Part shown: in pieces, positions 23,672-32,160 of the stretch
Position numbering within the stretch: the stretch's first letter is position 1
Layout of the letters: every line of letters starts with the position of its first letter
Assembly (NCBI GenBank): GCA_965218875.1
Contig: OZ244707.1
Coordinates: 1,798,001 to 1,862,000, forward strand
From: CBDCMJ01 sp965218875
Lineage (GTDB): Bacteria; Chloroflexota; Dehalococcoidia; Lucifugimonadales; UBA3495
Direction of reading: 5' to 3'
Length of the DNA stretch: 64,000 bases
The notes under the pieces: model-generated
What the model saw: the letters and a program-made list of their open reading frames with translations, nothing else
Told to the model about the DNA's origin: nothing
Database searches by the model: none
Made by a program: the position numbers and the translations under genes

Positions 23672-24091
23672 ATGGCACACAATAGCCCTGAAATAAAAAA
23701 CCCCGGCCTCTCCTCACGCCAACAATCGGCCCTCCCCATACTCGCCGCCGCCCTCTCCATCGCCCAGGCCGCCCGCGTCTCCAAGGTGGGCCGCCGCAGC
23801 GGATGCGCCTACCTCGGGACAGAAGGTTCACGCGTAGGGGCGAAAAATCTTTCGCCCCTACCGCCGAGGCGGCACCGCCGCGCGAAAAACTGCCTCCAGA
23901 GCCTCACCTTTCATGCCGTCCTTCGCCTCGGTGACCTCATCGAGAATCCGAACCCGGAAATCCGCCTCCGCGCCGTCCGCGCCATCCTCAGCTGCTCGAC
24001 CAAGTTTGGCGAAATCCAGGAGTTGCACGACCAAGTCCAGGCCTTGGAGGCCGCCCTGCCCCTTTGGACCGCCCAGCGGAAATCCAGGTAA
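23672..24091 (+). CDS. HTH-type protein with its core replaced by repeat DNA (139 aa)
   Basis: Residues 1-43 (LSSRQQSALPILAAALSIAQAARVSKVGRRS) look like the first helices of a small HTH protein common in accessory regions. Residues 77-139 (LQSLTFHAVLRLGDLIENPNPEIRLRAVRAILS and a Leu-rich tail) look like the normal C-terminus. Between them, residues 44-76 are encoded by DNA including a 28-bp palindrome (gtaggggcgaaa / tttcgcccctac, 23836-23863) also found in the tandem repeats at 24697-25430. The recognition helix is probably lost. The stop TAA belongs to an inserted MITE. The family assignment is tentative. Confidence 0.55.
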   Translation: MAHNSPEIKNPGLSSRQQSALPILAAALSIAQAARVSKVGRRSGCAYLGTEGSRVGAKNLSPLPPRRHRRAKNCLQSLTFHAVLRLGDLIENPNPEIRLRAVRAILSCSTKFGEIQELHDQVQALEAALPLWTAQRKSR

Positions 24092-24199
24092 CTGTTCAGA
24101 CTTGATGTGTATCCGTTCGTCCTGAGCGAAGCGAAGTGGAGCCGTAGGTGGAACGAGGCGCAGTCGAAGGGCCGGTTCTCCTTAAGTCTGAACAGTTAC
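24088..24199 (+). mobile_element. MITE-like family 2, 112 bp, 16-bp perfect terminal repeats
   Basis: The ends are GTAACTGTTCAGACTT (24088-24103) and its exact inverse AAGTCTGAACAGTTAC (24184-24199). Both flanks carry AAATCCAG, an 8-bp target duplication. The interior is the same palindromic cgttcgtcctgagcg block seen in family 1. It is inserted at the stop codon of the HTH-like gene. Confidence 0.85.
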
Positions 24200-24279
24200 A
24201 AATCCAGGTAGCCTCAACCCTTTGCGGGGTGCCCATCCCCATTCGTAGTGAGACCTTTCAACCATTAGGAGAAACCAAG

Positions 24280-24606
24280 ATGAACCTTAGCTCATTGCGC
24301 GCCCGCGTCCGTTCCCTTCGCCGGAGATTGGCCCTGCCCTACGCCCAGGTCATGGTCCAACGCGAGGCCGACGACCTCTGCACCCAATGGGCTGTCGCCC
24401 AGGCGGAGAAACGGCCCACGCCCTCCCCCCAAGCCTTCGTCCGCCGGGTCGCCCAAGCGGGTTTCCATCTCCCCACCTTCGCCGGCGCCGCCCGTTACCT
24501 CGAACGCTGCGCCGGGCTCCGCCAGGAGCCCAGCCGGGAGCCCACCCCGGAGCTCCTCCTTCGCGCCCTCCTCCCCTGGGCCGAGTATCACCCGGGCGTC
24601 GCTTGA
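24280..24606 (+). CDS. Hypothetical protein (108 aa), next to the HTH-like gene
   Basis: Starts at ATG 24280 with AGGAG 8 nt upstream. The protein is helical and basic: residues 1-20 MNLSSLRARVRSLRRRLALP, then QVMVQREADDLCTQWAVAQAEKRPTPSPQAFVRRVAQAGFHLPTFAG in short blocks, and an acidic/Pro end (TPELLLRALLPWAEYHPG). I do not recognise the family. It lies 80 bp after the MITE at the end of the HTH-like gene, and the pair were probably one operon before the insertion. Confidence 0.6.
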   Translation: MNLSSLRARVRSLRRRLALPYAQVMVQREADDLCTQWAVAQAEKRPTPSPQAFVRRVAQAGFHLPTFAGAARYLERCAGLRQEPSREPTPELLLRALLPWAEYHPGVA

Positions 24607-24696
24607 AGGTAGGCATTCAACATCAGGGTCATTCAGTCGTCACCCCGGTCATTCAGCTGTCACCCTGATCATTACCATGAAAATAGCTTGCCGGAG

Positions 24697-25430
24697 CGCC
24701 CCCACCCCGTCATTCCGTGGCCGCAAAGCGGCGAGGAATCTCAAGTCCTGAGCCGGAGTCAGGGTCGGGGCTGGCTGCCGAGTCTGGGCTGCCGCGCCCA
24801 GGGGGTTATGCGTCATCGGTAGGGGCGAAAAATCTTTCGCCCCCGCCCGGGGTCCTACGCCCAGAGGCCGGAACGCCCCCACCATGTCATTCGATGGCCG
24901 CAAAACGGCGAGGAATCTCAAGTCCTGAGCCGGAGTCCGGGTCGGGGCCGGCTGCCGGGCCTGGGACGCCGCGCCCAGGGAGTTATGCGTCATCGGTAGG
25001 GGCGAAAAATCTTTCGCTGCCACCTGGGGTCCTACGCCCAGAGGCCGGAGCGCCCCCCACCCCGTCATTCCGTGGCCGCAAAGCGGCGAGGAATCTCAAG
25101 TCCTGAGCCGGAGTCCGGGTCGGGGCTGGCTGCCGGGCCTGGGATGCCGAGCCCAGGTGGTTATGCGTCATCGGTGGGGGCGAAAAATCTTTCGCCCCCA
25201 CCTGGGGTCCTACGCCCAGAGGCCGGAGCCCCCTACCCCGTCATTCCACTGGAGCGCCCCCACCCCGTCATTCCGTGGCCGCAAAGCGGCGAGGAATCTC
25301 AAGTCCTGAGCCGGAGTCCGGGTCGGGGCCGGCTGCCGGGCCTGGGACGCCGCGCCCAGGGAGTTATGCGTCATCGGTAGGGGCGAAAAATCTTTCGCCC
25401 CCACCTGGGGTCCTACGCGCAGGGGCCGGA
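24697..25430 (+). repeat. Four tandem repeats of 177-204 bp
   Basis: Units begin at 24697, 24874, 25051 and 25255. Each has a cgtcattccgtggccgcaaa block, a ctcaagtcctgagccgga block, gttatgcgtcatcggt and the palindrome gtaggggcgaaa / tttcgcccctac. Unit 3 carries an extra 26 bp. No protein-like frame persists across units. Confidence 0.85.
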
Positions 25431-25910
25431 GCCCCCCACCCCGTCATTCCACTGGGGCGCCCCCTACCCCGTCATTCCGCGGGAGCGCAGCGACGAGGAA
25501 TCTACAATGCATGGCTACAAGCCCCGGCCGCTGGTGATGCGGCACTCGGCGTTCCCCCATTTTCATCGCCCTTATATGGCCTCCGCGTGGCCTCAGTGAT
25601 TCAGTCGTCACCCTGGTCATTCGGCTGTCACCCCGGTCATTCAGCTGTCACCCCGAACGAAGTGAGGGGCCGCTCCGCCGTAGCTGAGATTCTTCGCTGC
25701 CCTCGGAATCGCTAATGGCCCTGTGCACGCCACGTATGCGAATGAAAATAGGAGATTTTCATAACCATGACCAGGGGTGAAGGCCGCCAATTAAATGACC
25801 TTGGGCGCCGGGGTCAGGTCTATCGCGTTTTAAAACATCTTGGCTGGCCATCGGCAAAATCGGTATTTTTCGGGGGGATTTCCCGGCTTAATCGCTCCGG
25901 CACTAACAGA
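25430..25910 (+). repeat. Mixed relic repeats
   Basis: Contains part of the 250-bp repeat (about 25490-25570), tandem gtcattcagctgtcacccc-type units (about 25597-25657, also at 24628-24672), an inverted family 3 block (to about 25710) and the 75-bp repeat copy 2 (25827-25908). No convincing gene lies in 25430-26146. Confidence 0.6.
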
Positions 25911-26146
25911 TTCCTGCTGCCGGCCCCTCGATATTTCCGGTTGGAGCTTGAAACTTGCCCCTCAACAGCGCTCCGGAGTTTCTAATGCGATAGCCCGGCG
26001 CCCGGCTTTTCTTGACGCTCATAGCAAATAATGTACTATTAGCATCAGGCTGGCCCGGGCGGCCCGCCGCCCCGCCTGCGGGCTTACGCTGGCGGGGCCG
26101 TGAGCCTCCTGCTATCCGATAAAGTCTTGGTCCCGGAGGGAATCTG

Positions 26147-26515
26147 ATGGCGGCTTTTCTCAGGGTATACAGCGGTGACGACGGGCAGTCTCACATAGAG
26201 GAGTTCGAGCCCGACTGGAACCCGTTCGTGGATACCGAGGGGGCCCACGGAGAGGGCACGCCGTTGCAGGCGGCCACCGGAATTACTATACGGCGCAACG
26301 AGCCCGGGTATTTCCTGGACTACCATTGCGCTCCCCGGCGCCAGTACACGATTGCCATCGCCGGGGAAGTGGAAATAGGCACCGGAGACGGTACCGTTCG
26401 CCGCTGCGGGCCCGGCACCGTTCTGGTTGCCGAGGACCTGACGGGACAGGGTCACACCACTAGAGTAGTGGGCGCCGAGACCCGGGTTACCGTGATCGTG
26501 CCCCTGGCGGACTGA
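26147..26515 (+). CDS. Cupin-fold protein (122 aa)
   Basis: The ATG has GGAGGG 6 nt upstream. The YFLDYHCAPRRQYTIAIAGEVEIGTGDGTVRRCGPGTVLVAEDLTGQGH region is a cupin barrel: a first motif ending in GEVEIGTG, then RRCGPGTVLVAEDLTGQGHTTR with a His. The first metal motif is weak (H and R rather than HxH), so metal binding is uncertain. It is followed by an LLM oxidoreductase and a hydrolase on the same strand, so it probably belongs to a catabolic operon. Confidence 0.75.
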   Translation: MAAFLRVYSGDDGQSHIEEFEPDWNPFVDTEGAHGEGTPLQAATGITIRRNEPGYFLDYHCAPRRQYTIAIAGEVEIGTGDGTVRRCGPGTVLVAEDLTGQGHTTRVVGAETRVTVIVPLAD

Positions 26516-26604
26516 TTCGCATCAGGCTCGAGCTCGCCCGGCGGAGCGGCTGCCCTCACGGGCTTTGCCGCCGGTTCCAGGCGGGGTGACGCAGGAGGCT
26601 CATC

Positions 26605-27558
26605 GTGAAATACGGCTTTACTCTGCCCGGCCGCGGTCCCCTGGCCACGCCGGAACGGCTGGGCGCCATAGCCCGGAAGGGCGAAGAGCTGGGATACGAC
26701 GCCCTGTACACCGGGGACCATATCCTGGTGCCCCGCAATATCGCCTCGCCCTATCCCTACACGGAGAGCGGTGAATTCCCCGGCTCACCGTCGGGCGAGT
26801 CTATGGAACAGCTCACGCTGCTGGCCTTTCTGGCTGGCCAGACCGCCAGGATCCGCCTAGTGACCAGCGTGATCATCGTGCCCCACAGAAACCCGTTGGT
26901 GGCCGCCAAGGCCCTGGCCACGCTGGACGTCCTCTCCGGGGGCCGGTTGGTGGTCGGCGTGGGCGTTGGCTGGATGCGGGAGGAGTTCGAGGCGCTGGGA
27001 CTGCCTCCCTTCGAGGAGAGGGGCGCGGTTACCGACGAGTACATCCGGGCCTACAAGGAGCTATGGACCAGCGACGACCCTACTTTCCAGGGAAAGTACG
27101 TCAGCTTCGACAACATCAGCTTCCTGCCCAAGCCGGTGCAGAAGCCTCACCCGCCCATCTGGGTGGGCGGCGAGAGCAGGCCCGCGCTGCGGCGCACCGC
27201 TGAGTTGGCCGACGGCTGGTATCCCCTGGGTTCCAACCCCACCTATCCCATGGGGACGCCGCAGCAGCTGAAGGCGGGCTTGGAGCGTCTGGCGTCCTAC
27301 GCCCGCAGCTTTAATCGAGACCCGGCGGAGATAGAAATCATCTACCGGACCCATGAGTTCCGGCTGGGCGGCGGCGGCGCGGCCGGGGATAGGCAGCCGT
27401 TCGTTGGCGACGCGGACCAGATTGCCGCCGACATACGGACTTACCAGGAGATGGGCGTCGGGGCGCTGGTGTTCGACTTCGTCCGCCAGACCCAGGACAT
27501 GACCCAGGTGCTGGAGCGCATGGAAGAGTTTGCCGCCCAGGTGTGGCCCCTGGTGTGA
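26605..27558 (+). CDS. LLM-class (luciferase-like) flavin/F420-dependent oxidoreductase (317 aa)
   Basis: The start is GTG 26605 with AGGAGG 6 nt upstream. An 8-stranded barrel protein of the bacterial luciferase family: MKYGFTLPGRGPLATPERLG, YDALYTGDHILVPRN, RIRLVTSVIIVPHRNPLVAAKALATLDVLSGGRLVVGVGVGWMREEFEALG in blocks, and PHPPIWVGGES near residue 190. These motifs suit the F420- or FMN-dependent LLM group. The substrate is unknown. A second LLM gene (28428-29444) is nearby on the other strand. Confidence 0.88.
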   Translation: MKYGFTLPGRGPLATPERLGAIARKGEELGYDALYTGDHILVPRNIASPYPYTESGEFPGSPSGESMEQLTLLAFLAGQTARIRLVTSVIIVPHRNPLVAAKALATLDVLSGGRLVVGVGVGWMREEFEALGLPPFEERGAVTDEYIRAYKELWTSDDPTFQGKYVSFDNISFLPKPVQKPHPPIWVGGESRPALRRTAELADGWYPLGSNPTYPMGTPQQLKAGLERLASYARSFNRDPAEIEIIYRTHEFRLGGGGAAGDRQPFVGDADQIAADIRTYQEMGVGALVFDFVRQTQDMTQVLERMEEFAAQVWPLV

Positions 27559-27591
27559 GGCCGCGGCAGCCCATTCCGGTGGAGGCAAGAG

Positions 27592-28431
27592 ATGCCCACG
27601 TTCGCATCCGACGGCGTTGAAATATACTACGAGACGGCCGGGTCAGGGTTCCCCCTGGTGTGGAGCCACGAGTTTGGCGGCTCCTTCGAGAGTTGGGAGA
27701 ACCAGGTCAGGTTTTTCTCCCGCCGCTACCGGGTAATCACCTACGCCGCCAGGGGTTGGCCTCCCTCCGGCGTTCCCACCGACCCCGAGGCTTACTCTAC
27801 CGATCACGTGGTGAACGACCTCTTCCGGTTGCTGCGGCACCTGGGCATAGAACAGGCCCACGTGGGAGGCCTCTCCATGGGGGGCGCCGTCGCCCTGAAC
27901 TTCGGCATCGCCCACCCGGACCTGGCCCGGTCGCTGGTCGTCGCCTCGGCGGGCACGGGCACCACCGACCGCGAAAACTTTCTTGCCAACGGAGAGGCCC
28001 TGGCCGGGCGGCTGCTGTCCGAGGGCATGGAGGCCGTGGCCAACGACTACGGCAGGTCCGAGACCAGGGTGCAGCTTCTCCGCAAGGACCCCAGGGGGTT
28101 CGAGGAGTTCCTGCGCCTGCTGTCGGCCCACTCGGCGGTGGGCTCGGCGCTGACCTATCGGGGTTTCGTGATGAAGCGGCCGACGGTCTTCGCGCTGGAA
28201 GAGCAGCTTGGCCGGTTGCGGGTCCCCACCTTGGTTATGATCGGAGACGAAGACGATCCCTGCGTGGAGCCGGCCGTCTTCATGAAGCGAAAAATTCCCC
28301 GGGCCGGGTTGGCGGTATTCCCTCAGAGCGGCCACGCCATCAACCTAGAGGAGCCCGACCTGTTCAACCGCACGGTGCTGGACTTCCTGACCGCGGTCGA
28401 AGCGGGCCGCTGGGCCCGGCGGGGCGACTAG
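27592..28431 (+). CDS. Alpha/beta hydrolase (279 aa)
   Basis: The ATG follows GGAGG at 6 nt. Nucleophile elbow GLSMGG (about residue 100), acid in IGDEDDPCVEP and catalytic His in QSGHAINLEEP. The N-terminal sequence TFASDGVEIYYETAGSGFPLVWSHEFGGSFESWENQ carries a variant oxyanion loop, with SHEFGG where HGFGG is common. A cytosolic esterase, lactonase or C-C hydrolase is possible. It lies 33 nt downstream of the LLM gene. Its last 4 bp overlap the convergent LLM gene at 28428. Confidence 0.88.
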   Translation: MPTFASDGVEIYYETAGSGFPLVWSHEFGGSFESWENQVRFFSRRYRVITYAARGWPPSGVPTDPEAYSTDHVVNDLFRLLRHLGIEQAHVGGLSMGGAVALNFGIAHPDLARSLVVASAGTGTTDRENFLANGEALAGRLLSEGMEAVANDYGRSETRVQLLRKDPRGFEEFLRLLSAHSAVGSALTYRGFVMKRPTVFALEEQLGRLRVPTLVMIGDEDDPCVEPAVFMKRKIPRAGLAVFPQSGHAINLEEPDLFNRTVLDFLTAVEAGRWARRGD

Positions 28432-29444
28432 CCCTTCAGTTCGCCGATGATTTTCTCGATGGCGTCTTGGGCGGGGTTGGCCGGACCTCCCACCCCCAGC
28501 ATGATCTCGTCCAGCAACCCGCCGAACCGTCCCTTGAGCATACCCGCTACTTCGTCGTAGCCTCCCTCCACCGCGAACAGGTCCAGCACTTCGTCGGTCA
28601 CCAGCCCCGTCATGCGGTCCCATTGCCCCTTCAAGGACATCTCGTGGAGCCGCTGGCCCAGGTCTCGGATGCCGTGCGCTTCCAGCACCGGGAAGTAGGT
28701 CCTGGTGGAGAAGTAGAACGCGATGCGGCGCCTGACCACTTCTTTCTCGGCGGCGATGGCTTTCGCGTTCGGCCCGGTGACCACGAAGCCGCCCCCGTTT
28801 ATTGATACGTCATTGGCGCTGCGGCCTGCTCGCCGGGCGCCCTCCAGGACGTCGGGCCGTATTGCCTCCGTCAGGTACTTGGCGGAGGTGATGGGGTGCA
28901 GGGAAAGGCCGTCGCAGACCTCTCCGGCCACCCGGCAGTTGTAGGGATTGAGGGCGCTCACGTGCACCGGGGGAGGCCCAACGGGGCTGGGGCCCGGGCT
29001 GAAGAAGGGGGTCATCAGGGAGAAGTTGTAATGGTCCCCGTGAAAGGCCAGCTTCTCTCCCGTTTGCCAGCATTCCCAGATGGCCCGCAGCGACTGAACG
29101 TACTCCCGGAGCCGGGGGCCGGGAGAGGTCCAATCGGTAGAGAAGCGCCGCTCTATGTGGCCCTTCACCTGGGTCCCCAGCCCCAGGCGAAACCGGCCCC
29201 CCGAGTAGTCCTGCAAGTCCCGCGCGGTGTAGGCCACCACCATGGGAGAGCGGGGAAAGGCGATGGCCACCCTGGTGTCCAGGGTCACCCGAGAGGTGGC
29301 CCCGGCGGCCAGCGCCAGGGGCAGAAAGGGATCGTGGCCCGTCTCCGACGAGGTTATCCCGTCGTATCCCACCGATTCGGCCCAGCGAGCTTCCTCGGCG
29401 ACCCCCTGGAGGCCGCCGCTGGTAAGGTGGTAGATCACACGCAT
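28428..29444 (-). CDS. LLM-class F420-dependent oxidoreductase (338 aa)
   Basis: Luciferase-like fold: RVIYHLTSGGLQGVAEEARWAESVGYDGI, then DTRVAIAFPRSPMVVAYTARDLQDYSGGRFRLGLGTQVKGHIERRF, then GPPPVHVSALNPYNCRVAGEVCDGL. The central GGRFxLGLGxQVxxHIERR-type motif is common in mycobacterial and Chloroflexota F420 LLM enzymes. It begins at ATG 29444 and ends overlapping the convergent hydrolase by 4 bp. It heads leftward with no close upstream partner, though the CaiB pair begins about 33 bp beyond its start. Confidence 0.87.
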   Translation of the reverse strand: MRVIYHLTSGGLQGVAEEARWAESVGYDGITSSETGHDPFLPLALAAGATSRVTLDTRVAIAFPRSPMVVAYTARDLQDYSGGRFRLGLGTQVKGHIERRFSTDWTSPGPRLREYVQSLRAIWECWQTGEKLAFHGDHYNFSLMTPFFSPGPSPVGPPPVHVSALNPYNCRVAGEVCDGLSLHPITSAKYLTEAIRPDVLEGARRAGRSANDVSINGGGFVVTGPNAKAIAAEKEVVRRRIAFYFSTRTYFPVLEAHGIRDLGQRLHEMSLKGQWDRMTGLVTDEVLDLFAVEGGYDEVAGMLKGRFGGLLDEIMLGVGGPANPAQDAIEKIIGELKG

Positions 29445-29477
29445 GACAACAACGCCCCGGTCCTAGATTACCCGGTC

Positions 29478-30698
29478 CTAAATTACAACGCCCTCTCGCA
29501 CCCAGTTCTCCAGATCACGCTCCGGATTCCCCAGCAGTTCTTGCACTACGTACCGGTTGTGCTGGCCCAGCAGAGGGCCGGGAGAGTTGACCCCCGCCGG
29601 GGTCTCGCTAAACCTCCAGGGCGGCCCCTGGACCTTCTGGTCGCCCATGACCGGATGGGTCACGTCCTGCCAAAAGCCCCGCGCCTTTAGGTGCCCGTCT
29701 TCCTCCAAGTCCAGCCTGCCCATCGACGCCTCGGCGGCCACGCCGGCTGACTGGAGGCTCCGGGCCACTTGCTCCGCGGTGTGGTCTTGGGTCCACTCTT
29801 GAATAGTCCGGTCCAGGGCGTCCCGGTTGTCATGGCGAAGGGAGGGGCCGGCGAACCTGGGGTCCCGCGCCCACTCGGGATGGCCCGCGGCGAGGCACAG
29901 GGCCTGCCATTCCCCGTCGTCGGCCACGGCGATGGTGACCCATTGGTCGTCGCCCTGGCAACGGTAGCACCCGTGGGGGGCCATTTCACCGGAGCGGTTG
30001 CCCTGGCGGCCAGCGATGCGACCATTCATGTCGTAGTCCAGCAGGGCCTCCCCGGTGGACATAATGATGGCTTCCCGGGACGACAGGTCGATGTGCTGGC
30101 CCTGGCCCGTGCGCAGGCGGTGGAACAGTCCCCCCAGCAGCGCGAAGGCGGCCGTGGAGCCGACGCGGCAGTCGATGCTGTCGTGCAACTCCGCCGGCGG
30201 CCCGTCGGGGTGCCCGGTCAGGTGGCCCAGGCCGGATAGGGCGTTGAAGGCGGGGGCGTAGCCGGGGTAGCCGCTTTCCGGGCCGGCGCCGCCCGCCCCG
30301 CTGATCGACGCGTACACCAGAGTGGGGTTGATCCGGCTAAGCCTCGCATATCCCAGGCCCACGCGCTCCATGACCCCGGGCCGCATGTTTTCCACCACCG
30401 CGTCGCTGATGCTCACCAGGGTTTCCACCATCCGGAGCGCCTGTGGCTGCTTGAGGTTCAGCTGCACGCTCAGCTTGTTGAGGTTTATGGCGTTGAACAC
30501 CGGCGAGTAGTCGGGGTCGTCGTAGGCGTAGGGAGGCCGGCGGGCGGCGTCAAGCTGGGCCCGGCTTTCGATCTTGATAACCTCGGCGCCCAGTAGCGCC
30601 AGCAGCAGAGACGGGAAGGGGCCCGCCAAGAGGTTGGTGAAGTCCAGGACCCGGACGCCCCACAGGGCGGGCTTTGGTCCGCCGCCGTCCGCTCGCAT
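29478..30698 (-). CDS. CaiB/BaiF (family III) CoA-transferase (406 aa)
   Basis: Moves CoA between organic acids. MVEDFxNLLAGPF-like start is seen as GVRVLDFTNLLAGPFPSLLLALLGAEVIKIE, then VENMRPGVMERVGLGYARLSRINPTLVYASISG. The active-site Asp is probably in LHDSIDCRVGSTAAFALLGGL, matching the Asp of formyl-CoA transferase. It is translationally coupled to the second CaiB gene (TGATG, 1-bp overlap at 30698). CaiB pairs of this kind may form a heteromer or serve two steps of one pathway. Typical length. Confidence 0.9.
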   Translation of the reverse strand: MRADGGGPKPALWGVRVLDFTNLLAGPFPSLLLALLGAEVIKIESRAQLDAARRPPYAYDDPDYSPVFNAINLNKLSVQLNLKQPQALRMVETLVSISDAVVENMRPGVMERVGLGYARLSRINPTLVYASISGAGGAGPESGYPGYAPAFNALSGLGHLTGHPDGPPAELHDSIDCRVGSTAAFALLGGLFHRLRTGQGQHIDLSSREAIIMSTGEALLDYDMNGRIAGRQGNRSGEMAPHGCYRCQGDDQWVTIAVADDGEWQALCLAAGHPEWARDPRFAGPSLRHDNRDALDRTIQEWTQDHTAEQVARSLQSAGVAAEASMGRLDLEEDGHLKARGFWQDVTHPVMGDQKVQGPPWRFSETPAGVNSPGPLLGQHNRYVVQELLGNPERDLENWVREGVVI

Positions 30699-31987
30699 CA
30701 GACCACGCCCCTTTCTTGCAATTGGCGGAGTTGTTCCCGGCTCAGTCCCAGTTCCCCGCAGAATATCTCTTCGTTGTGTTGCCCCAGCAAGGGGGCGGGT
30801 GAAACCGGGGTCGAATCGATGGAGACCTTGTATGGCCGCACCGGCAGAGTCACCCGTCCCGCCCTTGGGTGGTCCACCTGGTGGAAGAACCCCCTGGCTT
30901 CAAGCTGGACCGACTGGTACACGTCCTCGGAGGTTGCGTAGAAAGCTACGGGACAGCCGCTGGGGGCTACCAGGTCGTATATCTCTTGCTTGGTCCGGGT
31001 TGCCGCCCAGTCTCCGATGATGCGGTTCACCGCTTCGCTGTGTTGAATCCGGGCCGCTCGGGTGCAATACCGCTCTTCTTCCGACAGCTCGGGCTGGCCC
31101 ATGAGGCCGGTCAGGGCGCCCCACTGGCGGTCTTCCCGGGGGTAGACCATCACGAACCCGTCACTACAGGGGAAAATCCCTCCGTACACGTAACTGCGGG
31201 TCCGGTCCGTCACCGTGCCCTGGGCCGCGGCCTCGGCGAGCATCAAGCGGTTCAGTCCCGTGGTGCTTTCTTGCTTGGAAACGTCGACGTGCTGGCCCGT
31301 GCCCCAGACCTCTCGCGCGTAGAGGGCCGCCACTGCGCCGGAGGCGGCGGTGAGGCCCGTGTCGTACTCACCCAAGTGCGCTCCGCCTGCTACGGGGCCC
31401 CGGTCCGGGAAGGCGGCGGAGGCCGCCCCTCCCGGGAGGGTAAATCCCTCGCCGGAGGCGTGGAAGCTGTTGACGTGGCGCGCTTTCCAGCGGGCCTTGG
31501 GGCCGGACTGGCCGTAGGGAGAGATTGACACGCAGACCAGTCCGGGGTTGACCTCTCGGAGAGCGGGGTAGTCCAGGCCCAGTTGGGCCATGTCGCCCGG
31601 TGCGGTGTCCTCCACCAACACGTCGGCCTTGGAGACCATCCTGAGGAACAGGTCCCGGCCTTCAGGCGTGCCGGGGTCCAGGGTGACGCTGCGCTTGTCT
31701 ATGCCCAGGTACAGGAACAAGCCGCTCCGTTCCCGGTCGGGGACCCCTCCCCGGTCCGGGTCCCCTCCTGAGAAGGGGCCGTGGCCGCGGGCCGAGTCCC
31801 CAACTCGCGGGCGCTCGATTTTGGTCACCGCGGCCCCCAGGCCGGCCAGGAGCCGGGCGCAGTAGGGCCCGGCGATGAAGTCCGCGTATTCCACCACGGT
31901 CAAGGCCGAAAAAGCGCTGGACACCCTTGGCCTCCGGGCCGGCTGTATTCCCCGGGTTGTGGGTTCTTCTGTGGGTGCAATTCCCAT
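30698..31987 (-). CDS. CaiB/BaiF (family III) CoA-transferase (429 aa)
   Basis: Family features: FSALTVVEYADFIAGPYCARLLAGLGAAVTKIERP, VEDTAPGDMAQLGLDYPALREVNPGLVCVSISPYGQSGP, and the active-site Asp in HLGEYDTGLTAASGAVAALY. It starts at ATG 31987 and is the first gene of the pair. Family III CoA-transferases handle oxalate, carnitine, benzylsuccinate, bile acids and others. Substrate is not evident. The next gene rightward is a divergent hydrolase after 173 bp. Confidence 0.9.
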   Translation of the reverse strand: MGIAPTEEPTTRGIQPARRPRVSSAFSALTVVEYADFIAGPYCARLLAGLGAAVTKIERPRVGDSARGHGPFSGGDPDRGGVPDRERSGLFLYLGIDKRSVTLDPGTPEGRDLFLRMVSKADVLVEDTAPGDMAQLGLDYPALREVNPGLVCVSISPYGQSGPKARWKARHVNSFHASGEGFTLPGGAASAAFPDRGPVAGGAHLGEYDTGLTAASGAVAALYAREVWGTGQHVDVSKQESTTGLNRLMLAEAAAQGTVTDRTRSYVYGGIFPCSDGFVMVYPREDRQWGALTGLMGQPELSEEERYCTRAARIQHSEAVNRIIGDWAATRTKQEIYDLVAPSGCPVAFYATSEDVYQSVQLEARGFFHQVDHPRAGRVTLPVRPYKVSIDSTPVSPAPLLGQHNEEIFCGELGLSREQLRQLQERGVV

Positions 31988-32160
31988 GATAGGATAACCT
32001 ACCCGGCGGGGCGAAAGCCAACAAGATAGGGCTGTTTTCGAGGTCGCTTAATCCCTCCTCATAGCTGCGCAGCCACGGGGCACACAAATGGCTTGCGCTC
32101 TCGCTAACTGCCCCCGCGGCTTTTTCCGGGAGGCGGCAGGCTTTTTCAGAGGAGAGGGTA

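Noticed and set aside
24697..25430. Possible CRISPR array from regular repetition
   Set aside because: Units are 177-204 bp with no 25-40 bp direct repeat plus unique spacers; the internal palindromes are dispersed elements.
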